DNA of 64,000 nt from Pseudomonas yamanorum (GTDB taxonomy: Bacteria; Pseudomonadota; Gammaproteobacteria; Pseudomonadales; Pseudomonadaceae): positions 1-64,000 of the forward strand of contig NZ_JACARE010000043.1 in NCBI RefSeq assembly GCF_013386765.1, written 5' to 3'. Shown here piece after piece: positions 51,686 to 60,981 of this stretch. Positions within the stretch are counted from its first letter, which is position 1, and every line of letters begins with the position of its first letter. The position numbers and the translations under genes are program-made. Under the pieces are notes generated by a model. It did no database searches, had not been told where the DNA came from, and worked only from the letters and a program-made list of their open reading frames with translations.

Positions 51686-52645
51686 CTACCCCTTGGGATG
51701 CATCAGGCGTGGGTTGGTGGCGATGGACAGCACATCGGCGCCGGTGTTGAGCAGGATGTAGGTGGCGGCGAAGATCAGGCTGCAGGCCTGCACCACCGGG
51801 ATATCGCGCTTGGACACCGAGTCCACCAGCAACTGCCCGAGCCCCGGGTAGACAAACACCACTTCGACCACCACCACGCCCACCACCAGGTACGCCAGGT
51901 TCAGCGCGATCACGTTGACGATCGGCGCCAGGGCATTGGGCAGCGCGTGGCGCCAGATAATCCGCGATTGGCTGATGCCCTTGAGCCGGGCCATTTCGAT
52001 ATAGGGGCTGGCCAACAGGTTGATCAGCGAGGCGCGAGTCATGCGCATCATTTGCGCGATCACCACCAGGCTCAGGGTGGCGACCGGCAGGACCGAGCGT
52101 TCGAGGATGGTGCCGAATGAGGCGTCCGGCGCCAGGTTGGACAGGCTGGGAAACCAGCCCAGCTTGACCGAAAACACCAGGATCAGCAGGTAGGCAACAA
52201 AGAACTCCGGGAACGACACCGCACTCAAGGCCGAGGTATTGAGCAGGCGGTCGAACCAGCTGTTGCGGTACAACGCGGCGAGCATCCCCAGCACCAGCGC
52301 CAGGGGCACCGAGACCAGCGCGGCCAGTGCCGCCAGGCGCAAGGTGTTGCCCAGGCGTGCGCCGATCAGTTCGGCGATGGGCCGCTGGTTGGCCAGGGAG
52401 GCGCCGAGGTCGCCGTGCAGCAGGCGCAGCAACCATTGCACGAAGCGACTCAGGGGCGGCAGGTCGAGGCCCAGTTGGGCGCGAAACGCTGCGATGGTTT
52501 CCGGCGTGGCGGACTGACCGAGCATGGCCTGGGCGATATCGCCGGGGAGCATGCCCACGGCCAGAAAGATGATCACCGAGACGGCGAACAAGGACAGCAG
52601 GCCGAGGGCCAGGCGTTGGAGCACCAGTTTGAACAGGCTATTCAT
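51686..52645 (-). CDS. ABC transporter permease (DppB type)
   Basis: This inner-membrane permease has 319 residues from ATG 52645 (MNSLFKLVLQRLALGLLSL) with AAGGAA upstream. Typical DppB features are VSVIIFLAVGMLPGD near the N-terminus, the RASLINLLASPYIEMARLKGISQSRIIWRHALPNALAPIV coupling loop and a C-terminal FVYPGLGQLLVDSV. A longer upstream frame runs into the REPIN and is not used. Confidence 0.92.
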   Translation of the reverse strand: MNSLFKLVLQRLALGLLSLFAVSVIIFLAVGMLPGDIAQAMLGQSATPETIAAFRAQLGLDLPPLSRFVQWLLRLLHGDLGASLANQRPIAELIGARLGNTLRLAALAALVSVPLALVLGMLAALYRNSWFDRLLNTSALSAVSFPEFFVAYLLILVFSVKLGWFPSLSNLAPDASFGTILERSVLPVATLSLVVIAQMMRMTRASLINLLASPYIEMARLKGISQSRIIWRHALPNALAPIVNVIALNLAYLVVGVVVVEVVFVYPGLGQLLVDSVSKRDIPVVQACSLIFAATYILLNTGADVLSIATNPRLMHPKG

Positions 52646-52674
52646 CGTGCAGTTCCTTGAGTCGGGCACGCTTG

Positions 52675-52761
52675 TGTAGGAGCTGGCTTGCCGGCGATGG
52701 CATCGCCTGGATATTCCTGAAACACCGAGGTGCCTGCATCGCTGGCAAGCCAGCTCCTACA
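52675..52761. repeat. REPIN (pair of REP palindromes)
   Basis: TGTAGGAGCTGGCTTGCCGG at the left is an almost perfect inverted match of GCTGGCAAGCCAGCTCCTACA at the right, with inner sequence GATGGCATCG...TGCATC between. It lies inside the ABC operon between the binding-protein gene and the first permease gene. There it may form a stabilising hairpin that raises the level of binding-protein message. Confidence 0.85.
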
Positions 52762-52802
52762 GTTGAGCTTCATTGCCTGAGCTATAGCGCCCTGCACAAG
52801 AA

Positions 52803-54389
52803 TCACGCCTGCCACCACCGCTCGATCAGCCGCAACCCATCCAGTTCCCCATACGGCGCCGTCAGCGGTCCATGGCTGACGCGGTTCGAGCGTGCCGCCA
52901 CCGAGCTGGCGAACAGCGGCACAATCGCCCCGCCATCGTCCCGGCACAGGCTCTGCATTTCGTTGTACATCTCCTGGCGCAGCGGCGCGTTCATCTCGCC
53001 CCGCGCGGCGTTGAGCAACTGGTTGAAGCGGGCGTTATCCCAATGGGTTTCGTTCCACGCCGCGCCCTTGGCGTAGCCGATGCTGAACATGCGGTCGGCG
53101 GTCAGGCTGCTGTACCAGAACGAGGTGGTGAACGGCTGCTTCATCCAGACGTTGGAGAAGAACCCGTCCGCCGGCTCGCGCACCACGTCGATATCAATCC
53201 CGGCCTGGCGTGCCTGTTCCTTGAACAGCACCGAGGCGTCCACCGCGCCGGTGTAGGCGGCGTCGGAGGCTTGCAGGCGTACCTTGAGCGAATCCACACC
53301 GGCCTTGCGCAGGTAGAAGCGTGACTTGTCCGGGTCGTAGGTACGCTGCTCCAGCGCGGCGTTGATAAAACGGCTGCCGGGCTGGATCGGGTGGTCATTG
53401 CCCACCAGGCCATAGCCATGCAGCACCGACGCCAGCAGGGTTTCACGGTTGACCGCATGCTTCATTGCCATGCGAATGTCGTTGTTCTTGAACTCGTTGC
53501 TGTCGCACAACATAGGGAAAGTGTAGTGCTGAGCGCCCTTGGTTTCTTCGATGACCAGCGTGGGATTGCGCTTGAGCAGGGCCACGGTTTTCAAGTCGAC
53601 CTTGTTGATCACATCCACTTGCCCGGTGACCAGCGCGTTGACCCGCGCCGCGCCGTCGGCAATGGCGATCAGCTCGGCACTGGCGAAATGTGCCCTTCCC
53701 TGTTTCCAGTAATCGGGGTTGCGTTCCAGGTCCATGCGCACGCCGGGCTCGAAGCTTTTCAGGCGATAACCGCTGGTGCCGATCCCGGCCTGCCAGTCGG
53801 CGGCGCCGTCCTTGGCGGGCATGATCACCAGGTGGTAATCGGCGACCACATAGGCGAAATCGGCATTGCCCGAGTGCAACTCGAACACCACCGCATCGCT
53901 GCCCTTGGCGCTGACACTGGCCACATCGCCGATCACCGTCTTGGCCGCCGAGGTGGAGTTGGCGGCGAGGTGGTGGTTGATCGAGGCCACCACGTCTTCG
54001 GCGGTCAGGCTCTTGCCGTTATGGAAAGTCACGCCCTGGCGCAACTTGAAGGTCCAGATACGCGCGTCGGGGGTTGACTCAAAACTTTCGGCCAGTTCGG
54101 GGATGGCACTGCCGTCCACTGCGATTTCAGTGAGGGTGTTGTACACCGCCGAAAAGCCGACGAAGGTGAAAGTGTCGACCCACGAACCCGGGTCGCGAGA
54201 GTCGGTGGTGCTGCCCCCGGCCAGGCCCATGCGCAGCACGCCACCCGGCTTGGGCACGGCCTCTTCGGCGAAGGCCTGCAATGGCAGGCCCATGGAAAAC
54301 GCGGCGGCCACCGCACCGGCTACGGCACTGTGTTTGAGGAAATCCCGTCGGTGCATCGCTTGAGTCATTTTGTTGTTGTTTTCGCTCAT
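52803..54389 (-). CDS. ABC transporter substrate-binding protein (SBP_bac_5), Tat signal
   Basis: This 528-residue periplasmic receptor of the peptide/opine/nickel family (bacterial extracellular solute-binding family 5) has an N-terminus with a twin-arginine motif, HRRDFLKHSAVAGAVAAAF, so export through Tat is expected. It may be cleaved after AFA. Domain marks are GGVLRMGLAGG, WTFKLRQGVTFHNGKSLTAEDV and DIRMAMKHAVNRETLL. It starts at ATG 54389 with GAGGAG upstream, 12 bases after the decarboxylase stop. Confidence 0.9.
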   Translation of the reverse strand: MSENNNKMTQAMHRRDFLKHSAVAGAVAAAFSMGLPLQAFAEEAVPKPGGVLRMGLAGGSTTDSRDPGSWVDTFTFVGFSAVYNTLTEIAVDGSAIPELAESFESTPDARIWTFKLRQGVTFHNGKSLTAEDVVASINHHLAANSTSAAKTVIGDVASVSAKGSDAVVFELHSGNADFAYVVADYHLVIMPAKDGAADWQAGIGTSGYRLKSFEPGVRMDLERNPDYWKQGRAHFASAELIAIADGAARVNALVTGQVDVINKVDLKTVALLKRNPTLVIEETKGAQHYTFPMLCDSNEFKNNDIRMAMKHAVNRETLLASVLHGYGLVGNDHPIQPGSRFINAALEQRTYDPDKSRFYLRKAGVDSLKVRLQASDAAYTGAVDASVLFKEQARQAGIDIDVVREPADGFFSNVWMKQPFTTSFWYSSLTADRMFSIGYAKGAAWNETHWDNARFNQLLNAARGEMNAPLRQEMYNEMQSLCRDDGGAIVPLFASSVAARSNRVSHGPLTAPYGELDGLRLIERWWQA

Positions 54390-54401
54390 GGTGTCGCTCC
54401 T

Positions 54402-56012
54402 CTAAAGGTTCACACAGGCATGCTTCAACTCGATCAAGGTCACGCCGTTGCGCTTGAAACCGTTACGCAAATCCGTCTGCAGCTCATCCAGGTTCTGTGG
54501 CTCGCTGACCGTGCAACCGAAGGCCCGCGCCAGGGCGGCAAAGTCCGGGTTGCGCGGCAACACGCCGATGGGTTCGATGTCCAGGTTCAGCATGTCGTCG
54601 CGAATCTGCCCCAGGGCGTCGTTGTTCCACAGCAACACCACCAGCGGGCTGTCCAGTTCTTCCACCGCCGTGGCCAGTTCCTGGGCGGTGTAGAGAAACC
54701 CGCCGTCGCCCACCAGCACCAGGCCCGGGCGTTCAGGCGCGCCGAACTTGGCGCCGATACCCGCCGGCAGGCCATAGCCCAAGGTGCCGTAGCCGGTGGG
54801 ATGCAACCAACTGCGGGTGGCGTTGCTGGCGAAGGCATAGTTGCCGGTGTAGGCCAGTTGGGTCATGTCGCTGCTGATGAAAGCATTGGCCGGCAGCTCG
54901 GCGGCCACGCGGTCGAGAATCGCCTGGTGAATGCGCTGCAACGGACCATGCCCGGTGCTGACTGCCTGGCGTAAGGCTGCAACTGCTTCGGCCGCTGCAT
55001 CAGCATTGCGCGGCGTGGCCGGCAGGCGCTCCAGCAAGGCCAGTGCGGTTTGTTGGGCGTCACCGTGCAAGGCCACGGCGCAGGGATAAAAGTCGTTGAA
55101 CTTGCGCGGGTCGATATCCACTCGCAGCAGCTCGCCATTAATCGGCAGGCGTTCTCGCCAGAAGTCGGTATCGGCCATTTCGGTACCGATGGCCAACACC
55201 ACATCCGCCTCGGCGATCAACTGCCAGCCGGGCTCGACACACAAGGTCGAACCGGCATTCAACGGGTGCTCCACCGGCAGCAATCCCTTGCCGGCCACAC
55301 TGCTGAAAAACGGCGCCGCCAATTGCGTGCTCAAGCGTTGCAAGGCATCCGCCGCCAACAATGCGCCGCCACCGGCGATGATCATCGGGCGCTTGGCCGC
55401 AGCCAGTTTCGCCACCGCCTGATCGAGGCTTTCAGCCGATGGCAAACCACGTCCGGGACGGCGCACCACTTCATTGCTCCAGTCCCTTTTGATCGGCGCC
55501 GACAGCACATCCAGCGGCACCGAAATATGCACCGGGCGTGGCCGCTCACTGTCGAACACAGCGTAAGCCCGCGCGATCAATTCCGGCAGGTCCTCGGCAC
55601 TCAACGCCACCGCCGAGAACGCGGTGATGGGCGCTGTCATCGCCCGCTGGTCCTGGGTTTCATGCAGGCAGCCCCAACCCTTGCCGAGGCTGGCGGTATG
55701 GTTGACGCTGGAAATCACCAGCAGCGGAATCGAATCGGCATAGGCCTGGCCGATGGCCGTCGCGGCATTGGTCACGCCGGGCCCGGTGATGATGAAGCAC
55801 ACCCCCGGTTTGCCGCTGACCCGCGCATAACCGTCAGCCATGAAGCCGGCGCCCTGTTCGTGGCGCGTCAGGACGTGACGAATGCCGCTGCCGGGCAAGC
55901 CGCGATACAGCTCCAGGGTATGCACGCCGGGAATCCCGAACACGGTGTCGACGCCATAGTTGGCCAGCAATCGCACCAGGGCCTGGCCGCCCGTCAAGGT
56001 TTTGCTTTGCAT
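54402..56012 (-). CDS. Thiamine diphosphate-dependent 2-oxo-acid decarboxylase (AruI-like)
   Basis: This 536-residue ThDP enzyme of the acetolactate synthase/benzoylformate decarboxylase group starts at ATG 56012 with GGAG upstream (two further in-frame ATGs lie just before). It shows the N-terminal GIPGVHTLELYRGL and the catalytic Glu in RHEQGAGFMADGYAR. The C-terminal ThDP site has GDGGFLYTAQELATAVEELDSPLVVLLWNN. By sequence style and context it recalls AruI, the 2-ketoarginine decarboxylase of P. aeruginosa, which also stands beside an NDP-forming ligase, an acyl-CoA dehydrogenase and an enoyl-CoA hydratase. No aminotransferase (AruH) is adjacent here, so the substrate may differ. Confidence 0.8.
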   Translation of the reverse strand: MQSKTLTGGQALVRLLANYGVDTVFGIPGVHTLELYRGLPGSGIRHVLTRHEQGAGFMADGYARVSGKPGVCFIITGPGVTNAATAIGQAYADSIPLLVISSVNHTASLGKGWGCLHETQDQRAMTAPITAFSAVALSAEDLPELIARAYAVFDSERPRPVHISVPLDVLSAPIKRDWSNEVVRRPGRGLPSAESLDQAVAKLAAAKRPMIIAGGGALLAADALQRLSTQLAAPFFSSVAGKGLLPVEHPLNAGSTLCVEPGWQLIAEADVVLAIGTEMADTDFWRERLPINGELLRVDIDPRKFNDFYPCAVALHGDAQQTALALLERLPATPRNADAAAEAVAALRQAVSTGHGPLQRIHQAILDRVAAELPANAFISSDMTQLAYTGNYAFASNATRSWLHPTGYGTLGYGLPAGIGAKFGAPERPGLVLVGDGGFLYTAQELATAVEELDSPLVVLLWNNDALGQIRDDMLNLDIEPIGVLPRNPDFAALARAFGCTVSEPQNLDELQTDLRNGFKRNGVTLIELKHACVNL

Positions 56013-56023
56013 CGTCATCTCCT

Positions 56024-58123
56024 TCACGCGTGGGCGAGACGGATCAATGCATCGACCGCCGTGGCGCCCCGGGCATTGACCAGCAATGGGTTCACATCCA
56101 GTTCCAACAACTGCCCGGCATTGGCGCAGGCGTAGTCGGCCACGGCACGAATCGCCATCACCAGCGCTTCCATGTCGGCCACTTCACGCCCACGAAAGCC
56201 TTGCAGCAATGCCGCGCTGCGCAGGCTGAGCAAGGCATTGCGGATCGCGTCGTCGGTGGTCGGCAGCAACAGGCTGCGGCTGTCTTTGAGCAATTCCACG
56301 AGGATTCCACCAGCGCCGATCACCAGCGCCAGGCCGAAGTCGTTTTCGCGCTTGATGCCCACAATCAACTCGGCCAGGGGTGGCGTGGCCATGGATTCCA
56401 GCAGCAGGTGATCGAACGACACATCCGGCGCATAGGCGGCGATTTGCTCGCGCATATGCGCCAGGGCGGCAGTCAAGGCGAAGCCGTCTCGCAGGTTGAG
56501 CGCAACGGCACCGGCTTCGGTTTTATGCGGTAGATCGGCGCTGACGGCTTTGAGGACCAACGGGTAGCCCAGCAGTTTTGCATCGGCAATGGCTCGCTCG
56601 GGCGTGCTCAACACACCTGCCGGCGTGGTCAGCCCGAAAGCCCGTAGCGCCTGCTTGGAATCCCATTCATTCAGCGGCTGCCCGAGGTCTGCAAGCGCTG
56701 GTGGACACAGCGGAACCAGTATCGATTCACCCCGCGCCAGGAGCGCCCGGCGATTGTCCTGGTAATCGGCAATCCGGCCCCAGGCCGCCAGCGCATCTTC
56801 CACGCCCTGCAGCGCTGCAACACCCTGGGCATGCAGGCGCTCGCGGGCGTGGGCCGGCAGCAATTCCGGGAATGCCGAGGTGACAAAACCGGTCTTGCCG
56901 TGGCGGGCCAGCGCGCTGCAAAACAGCTCCAGCAGCAAGTCGCATTCCTTGCGCTCGCCGGTAAATTCCGCCGGGTAGTCGAGCACCAGCATCGCCGCAT
57001 CCGCTTCGGTGCGCAGCGCCGTGTCGAGCATGCTGTTGAGGGCTTCGCGGTTGCCCCAGATGGCCGTGGTGAAATCCAGCGGGTTGACCAGGTTGGCGTA
57101 GCTGGGCAGTACCTGCGCCAGTTCCGAACGCTGGGCTTCATCGAGTTTCGGCAGGCTTAAATGGTTGCGCTCGGCATAGTCGGCAATCAACCCGGCATCG
57201 CCACCGGAACAGGCCAGGGCAATCAGGCTGTTGCCTGCCGGCAAGTTACCGCAGGCCGCGGCTTTCAGGGTTTCGACAAAACTCACCGGCCCGCTCACCC
57301 GAATAACGCCGAGGCGTGCAAACAGGCTGTCGTACAGCGCATCGGAACCCGACAACGAACTGGTATGACTCAAGGCCAACTCGGCGCCGATCTGCGACAC
57401 GCCGGTTTTCAGCGCGATGATCGGAATGCCTTTTTCCAGCGCCTTGTGGGCCGCCCGGGCGAACCCCGGCACATTCTTCAAGCCTTCCAGGTGCAAGCCG
57501 ATGGCCGTTACGCGCGGCTCATCCAGCAGCACGTCCATCAATTCGGCCACGCCCAATTGCGCCTGGTTGCCCACCGACGCCATATAGGCCACCGGCAGCG
57601 AGCGGTCGCTCATGGACAGGTTGTAGGCGAAGTTGCCGCTCTGGGTCAGCACCGCAACGCCCTTCTCCACCGGCTTGCCGCCATGGGCTACCGGCCACAA
57701 CGCAGAGCTGTGCAAGTAATCCAGCAGCCCGTAGCAATTGGGGCCGAGCAACGCCATCTCGCCCGCCGCCTTGAGCAGTTGTTGCTGCAAGGCCAGGCCC
57801 TCGGCACCGGTTTCGGCAAACCCGGAGGCGTAGCAGATGGCGCCGCCGGTGCCGATGGCCGCCAGTTCGGCGACGCAGGTCAGGGTCAGCTCGCGGTTGG
57901 TGGCGATAAATACCGCGTCCGGGCCACACGGCAAGTCGGCCACACGGCGCACGCAGGGAATGCCGTCGAGGCTGTCATGCTGCGGGTTGACCAGCCACAT
58001 CTGGCCGGCAAAACCACCCTCGGCACAGCGCTTGAGGGCACGAGCCATGCTGCGCCCGCCGACAAACGCCAGGTGCCGGGGCGCCAGCAGGCGCTTGAGA
58101 TTGTCGCGAATAGCCTGGGACAT
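56024..58123 (-). CDS. NDP-forming acyl-CoA ligase (acetate-CoA ligase family)
   Basis: This 699-residue single-chain acyl-CoA synthetase has a CoA-binding domain (residues 1-130, LAPRHLAFVGGRSMARALKRCAEGGF), succinyl-CoA-ligase-like domains in the middle (TQSGNFAYNLSMSD, with a region at about 230 carrying SHTSSLSGSDAL, where a phospho-His is usually found) and an ATP-grasp domain at the C-terminus (PLVLKAVSADLPHKTEAGAVALNL). It would activate a carboxylic acid to its CoA ester. It precedes the decarboxylase gene by 11 bases. Confidence 0.85.
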   Translation of the reverse strand: MSQAIRDNLKRLLAPRHLAFVGGRSMARALKRCAEGGFAGQMWLVNPQHDSLDGIPCVRRVADLPCGPDAVFIATNRELTLTCVAELAAIGTGGAICYASGFAETGAEGLALQQQLLKAAGEMALLGPNCYGLLDYLHSSALWPVAHGGKPVEKGVAVLTQSGNFAYNLSMSDRSLPVAYMASVGNQAQLGVAELMDVLLDEPRVTAIGLHLEGLKNVPGFARAAHKALEKGIPIIALKTGVSQIGAELALSHTSSLSGSDALYDSLFARLGVIRVSGPVSFVETLKAAACGNLPAGNSLIALACSGGDAGLIADYAERNHLSLPKLDEAQRSELAQVLPSYANLVNPLDFTTAIWGNREALNSMLDTALRTEADAAMLVLDYPAEFTGERKECDLLLELFCSALARHGKTGFVTSAFPELLPAHARERLHAQGVAALQGVEDALAAWGRIADYQDNRRALLARGESILVPLCPPALADLGQPLNEWDSKQALRAFGLTTPAGVLSTPERAIADAKLLGYPLVLKAVSADLPHKTEAGAVALNLRDGFALTAALAHMREQIAAYAPDVSFDHLLLESMATPPLAELIVGIKRENDFGLALVIGAGGILVELLKDSRSLLLPTTDDAIRNALLSLRSAALLQGFRGREVADMEALVMAIRAVADYACANAGQLLELDVNPLLVNARGATAVDALIRLAHA

Positions 58124-58141
58124 AAGCGTTCTCCCGCCCGA

Positions 58142-59302
58142 TCAGCGCAACAGCGGCCGCAACAGTTCGCGGGCAATAATGTGGCGCTGGATTTCCGAAG
58201 TGCCTTCCCAGATCCGCTCGATCCGCGCGTTGCGCCAGATGCGCTCCACCGGCCCTTCGTCCATCAAGCCCATGCCACCGTAAATCTGCACCGCCTCGTC
58301 AGCGACCTTGCCCAGCACTTCGCTGGCAAACAGCTTGGCCATGCCGGCCTCGCCATCGGTCATGGTGCCCTGGTCCATTTTCCAGGCGGTGTTCAGGGTC
58401 AGCAGTTCGGCGGCGCGGATTTGCGTGGCCATGTCGGCGAGCTTGAACGAGATGCCTTGATAGGTGCCGATGGGCTGGCCGAACTGTTTGCGGTCCGCCG
58501 CCCATTGCAGGGACACGTCCAGCGCACGCTGGGCCTGGCCGACGCAGTTGGCGGCGACCATCACCCGGCCTGCGGTCAGCCAGGCGTTGGCGACATCCCA
58601 GCCCTTACCGACTTCACCGAGGACCTTGGAGGCCGGTACGCGGCAGTCGTCGAAGAACATTTCATAGGTGTGATAGCCGCGGTTGCTGACGCACTTGGGG
58701 CCCCGGCGAATGGTCATGCCCGGCGTGCCACGGTCCACCAGGAACGAGGTCACGGCGTTGCGCTGGCGGCCGTTGTGTTCGTAGGTGTCGGTGACGGCAA
58801 ACACGATGGCGAAATCCGCGTGGCCAGCGTGGCTGATGAAGTGCTTGCTGCCGTTGAGTACAAAGTCATCACCACTGCGCACGGCGCGGGTCTTGATGGC
58901 ATTGGCGTCGGAACCGGCGCCCGGTTCGGTCAGGGCGAAACAGTCGATTTTCTTGCCCTGCACACACGGCAACAGGTACTCGCCAATCTGTTCGCCGGTG
59001 CAGGCCATGAGGATTTTCGACGGCCGGGCGACAAACACATGCAGCGCCCAGGACACCTTCGACAACTCCCGCTCGATCAACGCCTGGGACAGGTAATCCA
59101 GGCCGCCACCGCCAACCTCTTCCGGCATGTTGAAGGCATAGAAGCCGGCGGCGATGGCCTTGTCACGGATCTGCGCGGCGAGTTCCGGCGAGACCTCATC
59201 GGCGCGGTCCACCGCCTCCTCGTGGGGCAACAACTCCTTGGCAACAAAACTGCGTACCGCGTCCACCAACATGTCTTGTTCTTGGCTGGGCTGGAAATTC
59301 AT
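58142..59302 (-). CDS. Acyl-CoA dehydrogenase
   Basis: This FAD-dependent acyl-CoA dehydrogenase has 386 residues from ATG 59302. Features are the N-terminal EQDMLVDAVRSFVAKELLPHEEAVDR, CFALTEPGAGSDANAIKTRA around the FAD, and the C-terminal QIYGGMGLMDEGPVERIWRNARIERIWEGTSEIQRHIIARELL, with catalytic Glu in WEGTSE. It oxidises an acyl-CoA to the enoyl-CoA, which the next gene upstream would hydrate. In the operon it precedes the acyl-CoA ligase gene. Confidence 0.93.
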   Translation of the reverse strand: MNFQPSQEQDMLVDAVRSFVAKELLPHEEAVDRADEVSPELAAQIRDKAIAAGFYAFNMPEEVGGGGLDYLSQALIERELSKVSWALHVFVARPSKILMACTGEQIGEYLLPCVQGKKIDCFALTEPGAGSDANAIKTRAVRSGDDFVLNGSKHFISHAGHADFAIVFAVTDTYEHNGRQRNAVTSFLVDRGTPGMTIRRGPKCVSNRGYHTYEMFFDDCRVPASKVLGEVGKGWDVANAWLTAGRVMVAANCVGQAQRALDVSLQWAADRKQFGQPIGTYQGISFKLADMATQIRAAELLTLNTAWKMDQGTMTDGEAGMAKLFASEVLGKVADEAVQIYGGMGLMDEGPVERIWRNARIERIWEGTSEIQRHIIARELLRPLLR

Positions 59303-59343
59303 GGCGCTACCTGTCGATCGTTCGAGGGTGTTTTGAGGAGGGG

Positions 59344-60147
59344 CTATTTGCCGGAGAATTTGCCGGAGAAATTCGCAGGGCGCTTTTCCATCGAGGCGCG
59401 CAAGGCTTCGGCACCGTCGGCGCTGCGGCCACACAGCAAACCGGCGGCGAGTTCCGCCTGAAGCTGCTCGGGCAGGCTGCGCCCGGCGCCTTCGCGGATC
59501 AGGATTTTGGTCTGGGCAAAGGCGAAGGTCGGGCCGATGGCCAAGCGAGTCGCCAGGTCGGTGACGTGGGCGTGCAGTTGTTCATCGGCGACCACTTCGC
59601 CCACCAGGCCGGCGGCCAGGGCGCGGTCGGCGCTCCATAGCTCATCGAGGAACAGCAGGCGCTTGGCCTGTTCGCTGCCGATCAGGCGCGGCAGATGCCA
59701 GCTGGCACCGGCGTCCGGCGAGTAAGCCATGCTGGTATAGCCGGCCTTGAAGCGAGCCGATTGCGCGGCCACACGCAGGTCGCAGCACAGGGTCAGGTCC
59801 ATGCCGGCACCGACTGCCGTGCCGTTGATGGCGGCGAGGGTGGGTTTGTCGAGGGTGTGCAAGCGGGTCATCAGGGCATGGGCGGTTTCGGTCCAGCCGT
59901 AGGTTTCGAGGGCGCCACGGGCTTCGGCGTCGGCCCATTCAGCCAGGTCGGCACCGGCACAGAAGCTGCGACCGCTGCCGGTCAATACCACCACGCGTAC
60001 GGCCGGGTCGCTGTTGAAACCGTCCAGCAAGGCATGCAGGTGCTTGAGGGTCGGGATGTCCAGGGCATTGCGCTGGGCGCCGCGATTGAGGGTGATCCAG
60101 GCAACGCCTGCTTGCACTTGAGTGAGCACGGACGGATCTGTAGTCAT
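59344..60147 (-). CDS. Enoyl-CoA hydratase/isomerase family protein
   Basis: This 267-residue crotonase-fold enzyme hydrates an enoyl-CoA or carries out a related step. It has WITLNRGAQRNALD at the N-terminus, the oxyanion-hole segments SGRSFCAGADLAEWAD and AINGTAVGAGMDLTLCCDLR, and the PDAGASWHLPRLIG stretch. It is the first gene of the minus-strand operon; a TetR-type palindrome lies about 50 bases upstream. Confidence 0.92.
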   Translation of the reverse strand: MTTDPSVLTQVQAGVAWITLNRGAQRNALDIPTLKHLHALLDGFNSDPAVRVVVLTGSGRSFCAGADLAEWADAEARGALETYGWTETAHALMTRLHTLDKPTLAAINGTAVGAGMDLTLCCDLRVAAQSARFKAGYTSMAYSPDAGASWHLPRLIGSEQAKRLLFLDELWSADRALAAGLVGEVVADEQLHAHVTDLATRLAIGPTFAFAQTKILIREGAGRSLPEQLQAELAAGLLCGRSADGAEALRASMEKRPANFSGKFSGK

Positions 60148-60196
60148 GAAATCCTCGAATTATTTTAATTGGCTTGAGGGGTGCGACATGGGGCGA

Positions 60197-60216
60197 TACT
60201 AAACGAGTGTTCAGTA
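60197..60216. promoter_or_regulatory. Candidate operator of the TetR regulator
   Basis: TACTAAAC-GAGT-GTTCAGTA has 8-bp inverted halves with a single mismatch and a 4-base spacer. It lies between the TetR gene and the first gene of the operon (enoyl-CoA hydratase), 50 bases upstream of its start. Confidence 0.65.
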
Positions 60217-60301
60217 AGGAGGCAATCGGGTAGCTGCAAATATTTTTCGAGGGAGGAATGCCGGCCTGGACATTGCGCCCAGGCGGCGAGAAATCGTCAG
60301 T

Positions 60302-60940
60302 TCAGGGTGTGATCTGGAAGCGCTGGCGGCCGCCAGACTGCAAACCATCGACCCAGGCTTCGCAGATCTGGACGCCCTGCTCCGGGGTGAACGTGCCGGG
60401 ATTAAGCCCCGATTCCAGCCACAAACCGTCGAGCAAGGCGCTCAAGGCAATGGCGGCCAGGTCGGCGTCGAAACGCTTCCAGCCTTCTTCCGCGGCCATG
60501 TCCACCAGGGCCGAACGCATGATGGTGCGGTACTCGCCATAGGAATGTTCGTGGGCCTGATTGATCGCCGGCGCGGTCTTCACCGCGCCCCAGAACACCA
60601 GCCAGGCATCCAGCAGTTGCGGGTCCAGCAACTCGGGGGAAAACGAGCCGCGAAAGAACGCCGACAGCCGTTCCCGCGGGCTGGGCGGCGCCTTGGCCAT
60701 GGCATCACGCAGCAGGTCCATCACTTGCCGGGTAATCGAACGATAAGCCTCGGCCACCAGTTCATCCTTGCCCGAATAGTGGTGACTGATCAGCCCCACC
60801 GACACCCCGGCCTCGGCGCTGATCTTGCGGATCGACGCGCCCTGGAAGCCATCGCGCTTGAGGCAGGCCAATGTCGCCTGGACCAGATTGGCCTTGCGCA
60901 ACTCCGGGTCCATGCGGGAGAAACGGGATTCCTGGGTCAT
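60302..60940 (-). CDS. TetR-family regulator (BetI-like)
   Basis: This 212-residue repressor has the N-terminal helix-turn-helix LVQATLACLKRDGFQGASIRKISAEAGVSVGLISHHYSGKDELVAEAYRSI, of the BetI type, and a C-terminal ligand domain (FFRGSFSPELLDPQLLDAWLVFWGAV; LLDGLWLESGLNPGTFTPEQG) that also resembles BetI. BetI senses choline; this protein probably senses a related or amine-type effector, which is inference. It lies upstream of, and reads toward, the catabolic operon. Confidence 0.88.
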   Translation of the reverse strand: MTQESRFSRMDPELRKANLVQATLACLKRDGFQGASIRKISAEAGVSVGLISHHYSGKDELVAEAYRSITRQVMDLLRDAMAKAPPSPRERLSAFFRGSFSPELLDPQLLDAWLVFWGAVKTAPAINQAHEHSYGEYRTIMRSALVDMAAEEGWKRFDADLAAIALSALLDGLWLESGLNPGTFTPEQGVQICEAWVDGLQSGGRQRFQITP

Positions 60941-60981
60941 GAGGCGGTGTCCTTGGGTTGAGTCGGCTGGACGACTCTACC

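Noticed and set aside
54402..56012. Naming the ThDP enzyme aruI outright
   Set aside because: The neighbourhood fits but the aminotransferase partner is missing and the family contains several decarboxylases, so only AruI-like is stated.
57161..59461. A 766-codon open frame opposite the acyl-CoA ligase and dehydrogenase genes
   Set aside because: It spans two real genes and their junction in antisense; composition is that of a GC-bias shadow.
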